From assembly GCA_021768245.1 (NCBI GenBank), contig JAETNO010000006.1, positions 1 to 64,000 of the forward strand: a stretch of DNA of 64,000 bases, read 5' to 3'. The DNA comes from Bacteroidaceae bacterium. GTDB lineage: Bacteria; Bacteroidota; Bacteroidia; Bacteroidales; Muribaculaceae. Of the stretch, positions 1-8,620 are shown one piece after another; position 1 is the stretch's first letter, and each line of letters begins with the position of its first letter. A model generated the notes under the pieces. It had not been told where the DNA came from. It ran no database searches and worked only from the letters and a program-made list of their open reading frames with translations. Position numbers and translations under genes: made by a program.

Positions 1-38
1 AGAAACTGTTGGACGAATACATCAAAAGGAATTATTGA
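1..38 (+). CDS. 3' end of a truncated CDS, possibly an IS transposition gene
   Basis: An open frame enters from the left edge and ends KLLDEYIKRNY with TGA at 36-38. Too little is present to name it. It is followed within 15 bp by two near-identical 20-bp direct repeats, an arrangement seen at the ends of IS21-family elements, so it may be the end of an IstB-like gene. That identification is inference from context only. Confidence 0.35.
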   Translation, partial: KLLDEYIKRNY

Positions 39-51
39 TTTCCCCTGATTC

Positions 52-112
52 ATCACCCAAAATGTCCACATGGAACTTTGTTATGATAAAATATCACCCC
101 AAATGTCCACAT
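52..112. repeat. Two 20-bp direct repeats, possible right end of an IS21-like element
   Basis: Positions 52-71 and 93-112 match at 19 of 20 bases (ATCACCC[A/C]AAATGTCCACAT), 41 bp apart. IS21-family elements carry multiple terminal repeats that bind the transposase, and a truncated frame ends just upstream. The left end and the transposase lie outside the window, so neither the family nor the boundary can be proven here. Confidence 0.4.
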
Positions 113-181
113 CGCCAAGATTTATTGTTGGAGTTGAGATATAATAGAATTTGTTAAAAATATGTTAAATTTACTATTTCT

Positions 182-213
182 GTTTGGAGGTTAATAAAAT
201 TTATTTAATTTTG
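182..213 (+). promoter_or_regulatory. Bacteroidales-type promoter for the secreted protein gene at 406
   Basis: TTTG at 182-185, exactly 20 nt, then TAATTTTG at 206-213 fits the Bacteroidales sigma consensus. The expected transcription start is near 220, giving a leader of about 185 nt before the ATG at 406. The leader holds two small hairpins (TTTAAGC/GCTTAA near 290-315 and GGCATT/AATGCC near 329-350). I see no gene in 116-405. Confidence 0.6.
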
Positions 214-405
214 CGAATGACGATTAATGCAAATATGGTCGCTTTGTCGCACATTAGTAATGAAATCGTTCTCAATGAACCGAACCCTTTAAGCTCTCAT
301 AGGCTTAACTCTTCCTTAAAGTAACTGGCATTTCAAATTTTTAATGCCGTTAGCTAATCATCAATTTTAACAAATAACCCTACAAATCTAACATTTTTCC
401 TGACC

Positions 406-1905
406 ATGGGTAACTATTTTATTCCTCGGAGTATAGTCTCCGGGATGTTCGGACTCATCCTCCTCTTTCCCTCAATATCAAGTGCTCAGACGAGCTATAG
501 GCTTGTGAATGACGATAGTGATATCATTTGCGGATGCGTTTATGTCATTGCTGCTTCCGACCGGGATATCGTGGCCTCAAAGATGGGAGCTGACAATAGG
601 ATTTATTCCATAGATGCGCAGCGCAGTGATGATGGAGCGACTATCAGTGTCAGTGATGCCGACAAAGGCAACATGCTTGAAATTCTTGCGAATTACTATG
701 ATTATTCCAATGTGTCGGCTGAGATGTTCACTGGTTATAATTGGGCACTTTGCGATGATGGCCGTGGCTCCATGCTGCTTTCATTGAATACGGGCGGCGT
801 TTTGGTAAAGGGGCCGGCCAAGGCTGTGAAGGATCCAAGTAAGGATGATAAGAATTATACGTTTCTGACAAAAATAGGTATTAATCCGACGAGTCATGAA
901 GCGTCGATTGTCTTCAGCAATTATTCCGGGCACGCTAATAAGCCGTTGGGATTTGTAGATGGGGATGAAGGCGGATATGAGCTATTGCCATTGTCGGCCG
1001 ACGCGATAAATGCCCATGGACTGCAACTTTACCGCAAAGATATCTATGACCTTCGGGTTGTAGAGCCAAAGGATGTCTATCGTAGTGGCGACAAGATAAA
1101 GATTCATGTAAATGTGTTCGATGCGTCTGACCCTAATTCGAAAGGGTATCTTTTTTATATTTTCGCTGACGATGATTCGCCATTGTATCCCGATGACATC
1201 TTTGATCTAAGCCGGTCCTTTCAGCAGTCGGACTATGAGGCTACTGGAGAGGTGGCTCTCACATATCCCGGTGGAGACAAGGTGTTGTGGGTATGTCGCG
1301 AACATGCCGGAAGCGGTTCGTTCAACGATATCCTTTGTGTCAGATTGCGTGAGTCAAAAGGTGTCACCTCCGACGGCGCCGGGATTTTTACCGAACCCAA
1401 ATCGAAAGGCTATGCAATAGGGGAGGCCGTGGATTTCAAGAAGGGTGATGATGTGAAAATATATTATACCCTTGACGGACGTGACCCTGTCATTGCTAAT
1501 GCTGAAAAGGCGATTGCCGCTGCGGATTTTCCAACTGTGGGCGGTTCGCGCAGTGCTGATGATGATTCCGATGTGCCTGAAGAGGGTGATGAGCCTTCCG
1601 GCCCGACAGGAAATCCTGATAGTGAGCATGCGGGGCGCACTTATGACCTTGATGTACGTCCTATAATCTTCGATGGCTCGGCCCTCGATATCAGGTATGT
1701 TGCGGTAAGGGACGGATATGAGCCAAGTGAGGTTAAAACTTTGCAGCTTCGCGATACCAGCACAGGTCTTGACATACCGATGGTTGATCAAAATTCAGCT
1801 CCGGTTTACCATGATCTCATGGGTCGTTCCGTTAAGTCTCCTGATGTCCCGGGCGTATATTTGCTTACGGTTGACGGCAAAACGAGAAAGATCGTAATCA
1901 GATAG
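406..1905 (+). CDS. Secreted protein with chitobiase-type C-domain and C-terminal sorting-like domain
   Basis: A 499-residue exported protein. Residues 1-27 form a signal peptide (hydrophobic core, then SSAQ). The middle has no fold I recognise. Around residues 340-360 the segment VKIYYTLDGRDP matches the CHB_HEX_C-type domain (YYTLDGSxP) found in bacterial surface and carbohydrate-active proteins. The last 35 residues (YHDLMGRSV...PGVYLLTVDGKTRKIVIR) resemble the short Bacteroidota C-terminal domain related to type IX secretion sorting signals. It likely sits outside the inner membrane. The role is unknown and no catalytic motif is visible. It is a single gene with its own promoter at 182-213 and a terminator at 1934-1986. 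Confidence 0.8.
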   Translation: MGNYFIPRSIVSGMFGLILLFPSISSAQTSYRLVNDDSDIICGCVYVIAASDRDIVASKMGADNRIYSIDAQRSDDGATISVSDADKGNMLEILANYYDYSNVSAEMFTGYNWALCDDGRGSMLLSLNTGGVLVKGPAKAVKDPSKDDKNYTFLTKIGINPTSHEASIVFSNYSGHANKPLGFVDGDEGGYELLPLSADAINAHGLQLYRKDIYDLRVVEPKDVYRSGDKIKIHVNVFDASDPNSKGYLFYIFADDDSPLYPDDIFDLSRSFQQSDYEATGEVALTYPGGDKVLWVCREHAGSGSFNDILCVRLRESKGVTSDGAGIFTEPKSKGYAIGEAVDFKKGDDVKIYYTLDGRDPVIANAEKAIAAADFPTVGGSRSADDDSDVPEEGDEPSGPTGNPDSEHAGRTYDLDVRPIIFDGSALDIRYVAVRDGYEPSEVKTLQLRDTSTGLDIPMVDQNSAPVYHDLMGRSVKSPDVPGVYLLTVDGKTRKIVIR

Positions 1906-1933
1906 CTGATAAGGGTTAGTAGGAAAAATTAAT

Positions 1934-1986
1934 AAGACGATTCCCTGCGTTGTAGTTTACTGCTGCCGCGCGGGGAATCGTCTTTT
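1934..1986. terminator. Intrinsic terminator, probably bidirectional
   Basis: AAGACGATTCCC at 1934-1945 pairs with GGGAATCGTCTT at 1973-1984, followed by a short T run. It lies between the plus-strand gene ending at 1905 and the minus-strand gene ending at 2016, so it can serve both. Confidence 0.75.
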
Positions 1987-2015
1987 GTATGGCAATTTGT
2001 TGTGCTTCGAGATGC

Positions 2016-3179
2016 TTATTTCACCTTTATTTTCACGGGCGATTTTTTGAGTTTCTGCCATGATTTGAGGTAGTCAAACCAGGCTTCCGAATCATGCGGG
2101 GAGGCGCTGTCGCGTTCCGCTCCGGAGATAAAGCTGTAGCGGATATGGCCGGATTTGTCAGCGCGAAGCAGGGTGAGGTAATTGACATCGTCTTCTTTTA
2201 CGGATTTCAGGTATGGAGCAGGGACATATATGCCTAAGCCAATGGTGTCGCTGATGTCTTTCATCCCTTTATCCGGTATATTGGAGCCCCAGCTGCCTGC
2301 AAGTCCGTCAGGGGTGATAAAACCGACGTTGTCTGTGGCAAGTTTCTGTATGCCTGTGCAATATGTGTTTGTCTCTGGCGCTCCGGATAGCGTGATTTCC
2401 ACATCGATATCGCGATGGCGGTCATAGATGGTGTAGCGTTGGCGCATCTCAACCGGCTTCCCGTTATAAATCCATCCTCGGTCTGAAACCTCGATTATCG
2501 AGCGCACGGGACCGGTTGTTATCACTCTCTGTGTGCGTGTGGCGACGGTGTCGATAGTGACCGGCGAATCATTCTGGTAGCCACGGAACGAACCTAATGC
2601 TACAGATGTCCCTGCCCAAAGCACGTCTCTTCCAAATCCCTGTTCGAGTTGTTCGCGTGTGGTGTAGAAACCCGTCTCCTCGAGCTCGAGACGTGGCGTG
2701 TTTTTGGCATAGAGGTCGACGCTCTGACGGTTGTCCATATAGATGCGGATTGCATTATAAAGGCCTTCGAGTACGGCTCCGTGGCCATAAATGCTGTTAT
2801 ACATCTGGCGGTTGTCAGCTGTTCCCGGAAATGAAATGGCTTGTATGCGCGGATGTTTTTTGTTCTTATCGTTAAGCTTTATATAGGCATTTGTGCCCGG
2901 AACGAAGTCTGCGGTCTTTGGAGCTGACGAAAGGTCGATTGTGATGGTTTCGGTGGCGTTCGGCTTCATGTCGAGCAGAAACACGAGTTCGTCTGCGCGT
3001 CCATCATCGTTAAGGTCATCGAGCTGATAGGTGATTTCGGGGTGGCCTTTGAAATTCGCTGAGTTGATTTCCTTGCCGTCCTGTCCTACGGGTACGACCA
3101 CGGGCACTGCTTCTCTTTGGACATTCAGCGGATTGCTGACTGTAACTGTCAATGATAATAATAGTGAAAACGGGAGCAT
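2016..3179 (-). CDS. DUF4861 family secreted protein
   Basis: 387 residues with a hydrophobic N-terminus (MLPFSLLLSLTVTVS) acting as a signal peptide. The start of the mature part (REAVPVVVPVG, then NDDGRADELVFLLDM) and the overall length match DUF4861 proteins of Bacteroidota. Some of these occur in polysaccharide utilisation loci for pectin-type glycans. No enzyme in this window supports such a role here. Function is unknown. It is transcribed in the same direction as rpoD but separated from it by a terminator, so it is probably its own unit. Confidence 0.75.
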   Translation of the reverse strand: MLPFSLLLSLTVTVSNPLNVQREAVPVVVPVGQDGKEINSANFKGHPEITYQLDDLNDDGRADELVFLLDMKPNATETITIDLSSAPKTADFVPGTNAYIKLNDKNKKHPRIQAISFPGTADNRQMYNSIYGHGAVLEGLYNAIRIYMDNRQSVDLYAKNTPRLELEETGFYTTREQLEQGFGRDVLWAGTSVALGSFRGYQNDSPVTIDTVATRTQRVITTGPVRSIIEVSDRGWIYNGKPVEMRQRYTIYDRHRDIDVEITLSGAPETNTYCTGIQKLATDNVGFITPDGLAGSWGSNIPDKGMKDISDTIGLGIYVPAPYLKSVKEDDVNYLTLLRADKSGHIRYSFISGAERDSASPHDSEAWFDYLKSWQKLKKSPVKIKVK

Positions 3180-3214
3180 GGTATTTTTACTGTGATTTTA
3201 GGAATATAGGTTAA

Positions 3215-3280
3215 ATTTTAAAAACCGCAAGGCTCTGCTTCAACTTCCATTGATTGTGGCTGATAGAGTCCTTGCGGTCT
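3215..3280 (-). terminator. Terminator downstream of rpoD
   Basis: On the minus strand ACCGCAAGG (3270-3278) pairs with CCTTGCGGT (3224-3232), followed by TTTTAAAATTTAA. It closes the rpoD transcript before the DUF4861 gene start at 3179. Confidence 0.7.
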
Positions 3281-3331
3281 TAATGCTTTTTGTCTGATAC
3301 GGGAGCTCTCCCTGCGTTTCGCCTGATTCGT

Positions 3332-4192
3332 TTATTGTCCGAGATATGCTTTGAGGAGATGGCTTTTCTGACCTTTGAGCCTGCGGATGGCTTTTTCCTT
3401 TATCTGTCGTACGCGTTCACGCGTAAGGTCAAACTTAGCGCCGATTTCCTCAAGAGTCATTTCCTGACATCCGATTCCGAAGAACATTTTGAGTATCTCG
3501 CGTTCACGGTCATGTAGCTGTTTAAGGGCGCGTTCCACTTCCTTTGAGAGCGATTCCTGAGTTAGTGTCGCATCGGCCATTGGTGAATCGTCGTTTGTCA
3601 GCACATCCAGGAGGCTGTTGTCTTCGCCTTCGACAAATGGCGCGTCGACTGATATGTGGCGTCCTGAGACTTTCAGGGTGTCGGCAATTTTGTCGACCGG
3701 AACGTCGAGTTTCTCTGCGAGCTCTTCCGGTGAAGGGCGGCGTTCGTTCTCCTGCTCGAATTTCGACAGGGCTTTGCTGATTTTGTTGAGGGAGCCTACC
3801 TGATTTAACGGCAGGCGCACTATGCGGCTCTGTTCAGCGAGAGCCTGAAGGATGGACTGGCGAATCCACCACACCGCATAGGAAATAAATTTGAATCCTC
3901 GTGTCTCGTCAAATTTCTGTGCCGCTTTAATCAAGCCGAGATTGCCTTCGTTGATGAGGTCGGGGAGACTGAGACCCTGGTTTTGATATTGTTTTGCTAC
4001 TGACACCACGAAGCGTAGGTTGGCACGGACGAGCTTGTCGAGAGCTCTTTGATCCCCTTGGTGAATACGCTGTGCGAGGTCTACTTCCTCTTCTACTGAG
4101 ATTAGCTCCTCTCGTCCGATTTCCTGTAGGAACTTGTCGAGCGATGCGCTTTCACGATTGGTGATAGATTTAGTGATTTTTAATTGTCTCAT
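3332..4192 (-). CDS. rpoD: Primary RNA polymerase sigma factor (RpoD/SigA type)
   Basis: 286 residues, the usual short form of the Bacteroidota housekeeping sigma factor, which lacks region 1.1. Region 1.2 is near residues 17-50 (SLDKFLQEIGREELISVEEE). Region 2 holds DLINEGNLGLIKAAQKFD and FKFISYAVWWIRQSI, the core-binding and -10-melting helices. Region 3 follows VRLPLNQVGSLNKI. Region 4 has LTRERVRQIKEKAIRRL, the -35-binding HTH. It should direct transcription from the TTTG/TAnnTTTG promoters in this window. Expressed from a clear promoter at 4218-4248 and ended by the hairpin at 3215-3280. Confidence 0.97.
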   Translation of the reverse strand: MRQLKITKSITNRESASLDKFLQEIGREELISVEEEVDLAQRIHQGDQRALDKLVRANLRFVVSVAKQYQNQGLSLPDLINEGNLGLIKAAQKFDETRGFKFISYAVWWIRQSILQALAEQSRIVRLPLNQVGSLNKISKALSKFEQENERRPSPEELAEKLDVPVDKIADTLKVSGRHISVDAPFVEGEDNSLLDVLTNDDSPMADATLTQESLSKEVERALKQLHDREREILKMFFGIGCQEMTLEEIGAKFDLTRERVRQIKEKAIRRLKGQKSHLLKAYLGQ

Positions 4193-4217
4193 GTCTACTG
4201 ATGGCAGATAATTCGTG

Positions 4218-4248
4218 CAAAGGTAGCGATTTTCCGGCTGATTTCAAA
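4218..4248 (-). promoter_or_regulatory. rpoD promoter
   Basis: On the minus strand TTTG (4245-4248), 19 nt, then TACCTTTG (4218-4225), an excellent Bacteroidales consensus match about 25 nt upstream of the rpoD ATG at 4192. The short leader fits. Confidence 0.7.
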
Positions 4249-4439
4249 ATTAAAAATCTTTAATTGCGGCCCTCACGGGGTAGGTCGGTCGAAAAGTTGC
4301 TGTTAAAGCGCGTTAAGGGTGGAAAAAATAAAAAATAATTCGTAACTTTGCAATCCAAATCACATAACAATGAATCGGCATGCAAAGTTCGGGGTAAGCC
4401 TTCCCGAAAAGCCGGCTCTCTTAAGACTATCTACCCTGC

Positions 4440-5264
4440 ATGGAGTCAAAAAAAGTATTATTCATCTCACAGGAAGTAGCCCCTTATCTGCCTGACACCC
4501 CGATGTCGGTGCTTGGACGCGATATTCCACAAGGTATTCACGGCAAGGAATTTGAAGTGAGGACTTTCACCCCTAAATACGGATGCATCAACGAACGTCG
4601 CAATCAACTCCATGAGGTGATTCGTCTTTCAGGGATGAACCTCATCATTGACGATACCGACCATCCGCTTATCATCAAAGTGGCTACGCTTCTCCCTTCG
4701 AGGATGCAGGTCTATTTTATTGATAACGACGACTTCTTTCAGCCATTGCCTGAAAAGGGGCTTGAGATAGACTTGCTCCCCGCCGATAATGATGAAAGAG
4801 TTATGTTCTTCACCATGGGGGTGGCCGAAACGGTGAAAAAGCTGCGTTGGCAGCCTGCTGTGATTCATTGTAGTGGTTGGGTGTCGGCATTGACGCCTCT
4901 TTATCTCCGTAAGAAATATGCCGACGACCCTATATTCCGTGATTCAAAAATCATATATGCCCTTCATCCTGAAAAGTTTGACGGTAAGTTGGATTCACGT
5001 TTCGCCGACAAGCTCATGATGAGCGACTTTAGCCCGGAAGATATAGCGGCTCTCGGCGGAGAGGCTGCCGATTTTGCCGCTCTCAACCGTCTGGCGATAG
5101 ACTACGCAGATGCTGTGATTCAGGTGTCTGACGATGTTGATGCCTCACTCGTGGAATACGCGAAGGCTTCGGGCAAACCGTTCCTCCCTTATGGCGGAGA
5201 GGATGCGAGGGCCGAACAATACACTGAATTTTATCGCACCCTGCTGGGCGATGAAGAAGATTAG
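4440..5264 (+). CDS. Glycogen/starch synthase-like protein (GT5 catalytic-domain half only)
   Basis: 274 residues related to the N-terminal ADP-glucose-type starch synthase domain (VLFISQEVAPYLPDTPMSVLGRDIPQ at the start, then VRTFTPKYG). Full GlgA is about 480 residues with two Rossmann domains. This protein stops after the first, so ordinary glycogen synthase activity is doubtful. The same short form is common in Bacteroidota next to DUF4270 lipoproteins, as here (18-nt gap). A -10-like TAACTTTG lies at 4343-4350, leaving a leader of about 80 nt. A regulatory or binding role is possible. Confidence 0.75.
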   Translation: MESKKVLFISQEVAPYLPDTPMSVLGRDIPQGIHGKEFEVRTFTPKYGCINERRNQLHEVIRLSGMNLIIDDTDHPLIIKVATLLPSRMQVYFIDNDDFFQPLPEKGLEIDLLPADNDERVMFFTMGVAETVKKLRWQPAVIHCSGWVSALTPLYLRKKYADDPIFRDSKIIYALHPEKFDGKLDSRFADKLMMSDFSPEDIAALGGEAADFAALNRLAIDYADAVIQVSDDVDASLVEYAKASGKPFLPYGGEDARAEQYTEFYRTLLGDEED

Positions 5265-5282
5265 AATTACAAACCTTTTGAA

Positions 5283-6704
5283 ATGAAAAAAATAGCTCTG
5301 CTTCCGGCCGGAATAATCGTGGCTATGTCAATGTTCTCTTGCGATGAGAATGTGAGCACTGCGGGCGGTAGTCTGGTGCAGGATGAAGTGGAAATCATAG
5401 TCGATTCGGCCTTTACGGTCAGTGGCCGTTCAGTCGACAATGATCTGGTTCAATCACGCACTGTTTTGCAGCTTCTCGGAAATATCGACGCCCAAGGCTA
5501 CGGTAGTCTGAAAAGCGATATCGTGTGTCAATATATGCCCGCTGCCTCGATTGTCACAGAAGGTGTTACCGAAGAGTTTATTGACTCGGTGAAGCTGATA
5601 CTGACTATGTTCAAGGGCGGTTTCGCGGGTGACTCGGTAGTGCCTATGGGGCTTTCGGTCTACAGGCTTGACCGTCAGCTTCCGTCTCCGATATATAGCG
5701 ATTTTGACCCAACGGACTATTATAATCCTTCGAATAAAATCGGGTCAACTTCGTATTCGGCATTGATTGATGGCGCACAGGGGGTGGGAGCCGACGCCTC
5801 CGGTAGTATTTATAAAGATATCATGGTCACTCTGCCGAGGGAGATAGGCGTAGATTTGTATGAGCAATTCAAATCTTCACCGTCTACATTCTCTTCTCCG
5901 CAGGCATTTGCCGAATGGTTCCCTGGACTGTATATTGCCAATTCATTCGGCTCGGGGCGTGTGACCCGTATCGTCAGCAATATGATTAATGTATACTACC
6001 GCAAGACGCAACCCATTCCTGACACGAATCCAGCTCGCGATACCGTGCTCAACGCGGTTGGTTCATACATGGCTGTAACTCCCGAGATTATTACCAACAA
6101 TAACCTCGCCTACAAGATGTCCGATCAGCTGAAGCAGTATGCCCAGTCAGGAAAGGCTGTCCTTGTCGGTCCTACCGGTTATGATGTTGAATTCACTTTT
6201 CCCGCCCGGGAGATTATCCGTCGCTACAAAGAGCAGAGCGGGGCTTTATCAGTGATAAACACCCTGTCGTTCTCCTTGCCGGCGACAAAGATTGAAAATG
6301 ACTACGGCCTGACTCCTCCACCTTATATTTTAATGGTCAAGAAGAAAGATAAAGCCAAATTCTTCTCCGGGACTCAGGTCAATGACAACTTGTCGTCATT
6401 CTACGCTACTTATAATTCAACTACGAAAAGCTATGACTTCTCATCGATGCGAGACTATATCCTTGACCTTGTGAAAAAGGATGAAGTGACGGCTGAGGAT
6501 GAGGAATTTGTAATCTGTCCGGCTTTGGTGTCATTCTATGTTAACTCAAATTCGGATTACTATTATTACTACTACGGTTATAACAGCACCTCTCAGCAGG
6601 TAAGTTCAATCACTCCCTATGTGACAGAACCTGTGATGGCCGCCCTTGATTTCAGTAAGGCGAAGATAAAGTTCACATTCTCCAAGCAGACTCTCGGACA
6701 TTGA
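5283..6704 (+). CDS. DUF4270 family lipoprotein
   Basis: 473 residues. The lipobox is visible as MSMFSC with Cys near residue 20, so the protein should be lipid-anchored in the envelope. The conserved start of DUF4270 is clear (VQDEVEIIVDSAFTVSGRSV, then LQLLGNIDAQGYGSLKSDIVCQY). A tyrosine-rich stretch (DYYYYYYGY) lies near the C-terminus. Molecular function is unknown. It is co-transcribed with the starch-synthase-like gene just upstream, an arrangement conserved in Bacteroidales. Confidence 0.85.
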   Translation: MKKIALLPAGIIVAMSMFSCDENVSTAGGSLVQDEVEIIVDSAFTVSGRSVDNDLVQSRTVLQLLGNIDAQGYGSLKSDIVCQYMPAASIVTEGVTEEFIDSVKLILTMFKGGFAGDSVVPMGLSVYRLDRQLPSPIYSDFDPTDYYNPSNKIGSTSYSALIDGAQGVGADASGSIYKDIMVTLPREIGVDLYEQFKSSPSTFSSPQAFAEWFPGLYIANSFGSGRVTRIVSNMINVYYRKTQPIPDTNPARDTVLNAVGSYMAVTPEIITNNNLAYKMSDQLKQYAQSGKAVLVGPTGYDVEFTFPAREIIRRYKEQSGALSVINTLSFSLPATKIENDYGLTPPPYILMVKKKDKAKFFSGTQVNDNLSSFYATYNSTTKSYDFSSMRDYILDLVKKDEVTAEDEEFVICPALVSFYVNSNSDYYYYYYGYNSTSQQVSSITPYVTEPVMAALDFSKAKIKFTFSKQTLGH

Positions 6705-6873
6705 TTCTGAATGGGCATGCCTGAGTGGAATCGGGTGGTGAATGATTGTCGAAAAATGCGATGTTTCATAGCGGGATAAAGAAAGTTCCCGTAAGGGACA
6801 TGTATTTTAAGAAAAAATCATTACCTTTGCACACGGAAATAGAGGATTAACCCATTATTTCCGGACATACCAA

Positions 6874-6946
6874 GCCGCAATAGCTCAGTCGGTAGAGCAT
6901 TTCATTCGTAACGAAAAGGTCGTGGGTTCGAGTCCCACTCGCGGCT
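6874..6946 (+). tRNA. tRNA-Thr(CGU)
   Basis: 73 nt with a full cloverleaf. The acceptor GCCGCAA/TCGCGGC has one A-C mismatch, the D arm is GCTC/GAGC, the anticodon loop is TTCGTAA (anticodon CGT, reads ACG), and the T arm is GTGGG TTCGAGT CCCAC with discriminator T. CCA is not encoded. A -10-like TACCTTTG sits at 6822-6829. The 3' end borders the AT-rich islet at 6.9-9.6 kb, which makes it a candidate integration site, though I found no second copy of its 3' end. Confidence 0.95.
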
Positions 6947-7199
6947 CAAATGTAGACAAACTGAAAATTAGTCGCTTATGGTGATTGATTTTCAGTTTTG
7001 TGTTTTATAACATGGCCAGAATCTTTGTTAAATTGAAAGTTTTTGCTGAAATTTGAGTTGAAAAGATAAAAGTGTTTATCTAATGTTACGACATGGCTTC
7101 TTTTTCCATACAATAGAATAAAAAGCAATGAATCACTTCGTAGTAGCATTTTCAACCAAGAGCTAAGGAAGTGTAAGGCTAACTCTTACCCATAGACAA

Positions 7200-7550
7200 A
7201 TGGAACTGAAAGAATTTATAAGCGAGACTCTTACACAGATAGCGCAGGGAGTCAAAGACGCACAGAGTAATGTCGCAGAGCTTGGTGCAAAGGTAAATCC
7301 GGCAAATGTGCCGAGTTTTCAAGGTAATGTCCCTCATTGTCTTGGAGCAACGAACCGTCCTGCAAAGGTTTTGTGCGATGTGGAGTTTAATGTCGCCCTT
7401 ACCAACGATACCTCAACCTCAATTGGTTCTGGCATAAGCGTGTTGTTCGGAGCAATTGGAATCGGAGGTAAGCATATCATGTCTGATAAAGACACAATGC
7501 TAAACTCTATAAAGTTCAATGTGATTATGGAGTTGCCTAAGCAGGATTAA
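7200..7550 (+). CDS. Small unknown protein, weakly like Trypco2-type conflict-associated domains
   Basis: 116 residues, cytosolic, no signal peptide. An N-terminal helix (MELKEFISETLTQIAQGVKDAQ) is followed by GAKVNPANVP, then a beta-rich half (VEFNVALTN...GSGISVLFGAIGIGG...IKFNVIMELP). The pattern of an amphipathic helix, a beta strand starting with FxVAVT, a glycine-rich turn and a closing beta strand resembles Trypco2-like proteins that accompany NTPase or peptidase conflict systems. This is a fold-level impression, not a confirmed assignment. It is the first gene of the accessory islet after tRNA-Thr and has a 250-nt upstream gap with no other gene. Confidence 0.55.
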   Translation: MELKEFISETLTQIAQGVKDAQSNVAELGAKVNPANVPSFQGNVPHCLGATNRPAKVLCDVEFNVALTNDTSTSIGSGISVLFGAIGIGGKHIMSDKDTMLNSIKFNVIMELPKQD

Positions 7551-7675
7551 ATCATAATCAATAGGTCCCTTAATTGAGCTCTTGTGGATGAGAATATCCC
7601 CCCAAATGTATATTATTTTATACTCCTCTTACGTCATTTATCCTATGTATATGCAAACCCAATTATTTATAGAAT

Positions 7676-8018
7676 ATGATAAACGAAAATGAAATAAAAA
7701 CAACCCCCATTCAACGTCTCCGAGAGTTTGTGAAGTGGGCGGTTGTGCACCTCAGAGTTCGACTTTGAAAGAAAGAGCGGATTGTGCAATAAGTATATCA
7801 CTAACAATATGCACACTGGTAAGGGCAACATCGGAACGGAAATGCTCGGACGCATCATCCGTGTATTCCCACAGCTCAATCTTGCTTGGCTCTGCATCGG
7901 CGAGGGGGCGATGACAACACTCCCCGGCGGCGACCTCAACGCCGACTACAAGCAGGCTTATGAGCTTGCCATGCAGCAAATCAACATTCTTAACAATATT
8001 ATAAAGAAACAAAACTAA
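7676..8018 (+). pseudogene. Helix-turn-helix regulator broken by a +1 frameshift
   Basis: The first frame starts at ATG 7676 (MINENEIKTTPIQRLREFVKWA) and stops at TGA after 31 residues. The second frame, readable from about 7743, continues CTSEFDFERKSGLCNKYI, then GNIGTEMLGRIIRVFPQLNLAWLCIGEGAM. Joined, they give a typical Bacteroidota phage-type repressor (RLREFVKW... NLAWLCIGEGAM). One extra base near GTGGGCGGTT (7736-7745) explains the break. A shortened product could start at ATG 7809. Programmed frameshifting or a sequencing error are alternatives. It lies 5 nt upstream of the next gene. Confidence 0.6.
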
Positions 8019-8023
8019 GTGTT

Positions 8024-8617
8024 ATGGGTTGGTTCGGCAAAAGGCGTTCAAGCGTTTTCCCCGATGTCTTTAAAATGGATAAGGCGTTGAGACAGTTGGA
8101 TAGAGACCTGTTTGGTAGGTATGGATTCTTTACTGTATCATACAAAATCGGCAGAACACTATATAATGATTATAAACGCACGAATGTAACTGTTAGGGCT
8201 TCAAGTTCTGTTAATACAAATACTCCATCCAAAAGAAAGTCAAGCACTACGAAACAAGCTAAACCACAATATTTAAAAAAGTCTGCTTTTAAAGCAGAAA
8301 TTAACGAGTTAACTGAAAAAATCGTAAAAGGAGAAGACCCAATTAAACAATATAAAAGATTGGCGCAAATTCATTGTCTGACTGGGAATTTTGCTTATGA
8401 AATCGTCGCATGGCTTGGGTGTGTCAAGACTTTACTTGCTTCACACAATCTCACCTCGCTATATGATGATATTGTGTATAAATTCAATCATGCACAGCTT
8501 ATGCCTCCCGACAGCGTTTGCGAAGATGATGAGGTAAACGCTGAATATAGATACTATATGCAACGCGCCGATAGCGCGAATAAAAAATTATATGCAAAAT
8601 ACGCTTATAGAAGATAG
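8024..8617 (+). CDS. Unknown basic protein of the accessory islet
   Basis: 197 residues, not recognised. There is no signal peptide. It opens MGWFGKRRSSVFPDVF, has a Lys/Ser/Thr-rich middle (residues 65-90), then a mostly helical half with KGEDPIKQYKRLAQIHCLTGNFAYEIVAWLG. The last part is charged (CEDDEVNAEYRYYMQRAD). It is AT-rich compared with the flanking housekeeping genes. It follows the broken HTH gene by 5 nt and precedes the lipoprotein gene by 3 nt, so the three probably form one transcript. Confidence 0.6.
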   Translation: MGWFGKRRSSVFPDVFKMDKALRQLDRDLFGRYGFFTVSYKIGRTLYNDYKRTNVTVRASSSVNTNTPSKRKSSTTKQAKPQYLKKSAFKAEINELTEKIVKGEDPIKQYKRLAQIHCLTGNFAYEIVAWLGCVKTLLASHNLTSLYDDIVYKFNHAQLMPPDSVCEDDEVNAEYRYYMQRADSANKKLYAKYAYRR

Positions 8618-8620
8618 ATT

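Noticed and set aside
4370..4492. Upstream 40-codon frame (MNRHAKFGVSLPEK...) overlapping the start of the starch-synthase-like gene
   Set aside because: No family resemblance, no independent support; kept only as a possible leader peptide.
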